Shown here in pieces: positions 5,092 through 6,001 of a stretch of DNA of 6,001 nucleotides (positions within the stretch are counted from its first letter, which is position 1; each line of letters opens with the position of its first letter). Location of the stretch: assembly GCA_009774155.1 (NCBI GenBank), contig VSNE01000178.1, forward strand, positions 1 through 6,001. Reading direction: 5' to 3'. The notes beneath the pieces are model-generated. The model saw nothing but the letters and a program-made list of their open reading frames with translations, searched no databases and was not told the DNA's origin. Source of the stretch: Lachnospiraceae bacterium. GTDB taxonomy: Bacteria > Bacillota > Clostridia > Lachnospirales > Lachnospiraceae. Position numbers and translations under genes: made by a program.

Positions 5092-6001
5092 TGGCAGACG
5101 TATTAAAGAAAGTACCAGTTCGCGAGCAGGACCCAAAGGTTCGGGCTACGAATTTTGAAGAAGTATGCTATGGTTATAATAAAGAAGAGGCGGTGGAAGA
5201 GGCACAGCGCTGTATTACCTGTAAAAATGCAAAATGTATGGAAGGATGTCCGGTATCTATTAATATTCCGGAATTTATCGCGGCAGTAAAAGAAGAAAAA
5301 TTCGACGAAGCATTTCAGGTTATCAGCCGTTCTTCTGCACTTCCGGCAGTGTGCGGCCGTGTATGTCCCCAGGAGAGCCAGTGTGAGGGAAAATGTATCC
5401 GCGGTAAGAAGGGAGATCCGATTTCCATCGGCAAGCTGGAGCGCTTCGTGGCTGACTGGGCGCGTGAGAACAATATCAAGCCTGCCGCTCCGGCAGAGAA
5501 AAACGGCAAGAAGGTGGCAGTGATCGGTTCCGGTCCTTCCGGTCTTACCTGCGCAGGGGATCTTGCAAAATTAGGATATGATGTAACCATTTTTGAGGCA
5601 TTACATAAAGCAGGCGGCGTTCTTGTCTATGGTATTCCGGAGTTCCGTCTTCCTAAGGATCGTGTTGTCGGGCCGGAGGTTGAGAATGTGAAGTCTCTCG
5701 GCGTTAAGATTGAGACCGATGTAATTGTCGGCAAGACTGTGAAGCTGGATGAGCTGATTGAAGAGGAAGGCTTTGATGCGGTGTTTATCGGTTCCGGCGC
5801 AGGTCTTCCGAAGTTTATGGGGATTCCCGGAGAGACTGCATGCGGTGTTCTCTCTGCAAATGAGTATCTGACCAGAAATAATCTGATGAAGGCATTTAAT
5901 CCTGATTATGATACACCGATTGTAAATGGCAAAAAGGTTGTAGTAGTCGGCGGCGGTAATGTGGCTATGGATGCGGCGCGTACTGCGCTCCGTCTTGGCG
6001 C
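5091..6001 (+). CDS. nfnB: NfnB-like subunit, glutamate synthase small-chain (GltD) family, cut by the window end
   Basis: The frame is open from the ATG at 5091 to the end, giving 303 codons of a family usually about 460-470 residues long, so roughly a third is missing. NfnB carries the FAD site where electrons bifurcate and the NADP(H) site. The N-terminal domain shows eight cysteines for two [4Fe-4S] clusters: C41, C44, C49, C53 and C88, C92, C98, C102. The FAD-binding motif GSGPSG (146-151) follows VAVI, then GIPEFRLP (181-188), a hallmark of the GltD-like family. A second dinucleotide fold for NADPH begins at GGGNVAMD (287-294). The start overlaps the nfnA stop by one base and has a near-perfect ribosome binding site. 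Annotation pipelines often name such proteins NADPH-dependent glutamate synthase; the NfnA partner next to it and the absence of a large glutamate synthase subunit in view favour NfnB. Start and family are sure. Confidence 0.92.
   Translation, partial: MADVLKKVPVREQDPKVRATNFEEVCYGYNKEEAVEEAQRCITCKNAKCMEGCPVSINIPEFIAAVKEEKFDEAFQVISRSSALPAVCGRVCPQESQCEGKCIRGKKGDPISIGKLERFVADWARENNIKPAAPAEKNGKKVAVIGSGPSGLTCAGDLAKLGYDVTIFEALHKAGGVLVYGIPEFRLPKDRVVGPEVENVKSLGVKIETDVIVGKTVKLDELIEEEGFDAVFIGSGAGLPKFMGIPGETACGVLSANEYLTRNNLMKAFNPDYDTPIVNGKKVVVVGGGNVAMDAARTALRLG

Noticed and set aside
4219..5136. Long open frame on the minus strand opposite nfnA (305 codons)
   Set aside because: It mirrors a clear NfnA gene, has no recognisable domain and lacks a supporting ribosome binding site; it is a codon-bias shadow.
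5404..5415. GTAAGAAGGGAG, close to the Bacillus SpoIIIE recognition octamer GAGAAGGG
   Set aside because: It matches seven of eight bases and lies within nfnB codons; one inexact copy in 6 kb has no significance.

Overview
The window reads as a chromosomal stretch of an anaerobic, low-to-mid GC Firmicute, most likely a clostridium of the Lachnospiraceae type. This is inferred from AGGAGG-type ribosome binding sites, sigma-A-like promoters, a SpoIIIE/FtsK translocase with a clostridial-looking motor and an NfnAB-type ferredoxin:NADP+ oxidoreductase pair. No genus can be assigned from the sequence alone. All five genes lie on the + strand. No tRNA, rRNA, CRISPR array, insertion sequence or phage gene was seen.

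Layout. Positions 1-133 are an AT-rich upstream region carrying a strong promoter (TTTACA, 17 bp, TATAAT with an extended TG). It drives a small HPr-like phosphocarrier protein (134-391), which keeps the His15 phosphorylation site but has Arg at the position of the regulatory Ser46. A hairpin terminator follows (413-445). Next is a leader of about 150 bp with candidate promoters and two tandem hairpins, then a full-length FtsK/SpoIIIE DNA translocase (595-3204). Closely behind it, 25 bp downstream, is a membrane-anchored protein with an N-terminal zinc ribbon and two extracellular chitobiase/Fn3-associated-like repeats (3230-4114). A separate promoter (TTGAAA, 17 bp, TATGAT) and an inverted repeat precede a two-gene operon (4207 to beyond 6001). 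That operon encodes NfnA-like and NfnB-like subunits, and their coding sequences overlap by one base.

How the genes work together. There appear to be three transcription units: the HPr-like gene alone, ftsK plus the zinc-ribbon protein, and nfnA-nfnB. NfnAB in characterised anaerobes couples NADH and reduced ferredoxin to the reduction of two NADP+ by flavin-based electron bifurcation, so it supplies NADPH for biosynthesis. The translocase handles chromosome segregation at the division or sporulation septum. Nothing shows a functional link between the three units.

The window is mostly core genome and I see no clear undescribed system. The items most worth a second look are the zinc-ribbon/TM/repeat protein of unknown role, the HPr paralogue lacking Ser46, the Cys-rich tail of NfnA whose codons also form the nfnB ribosome binding site, and the leader structures before ftsK and nfnA.
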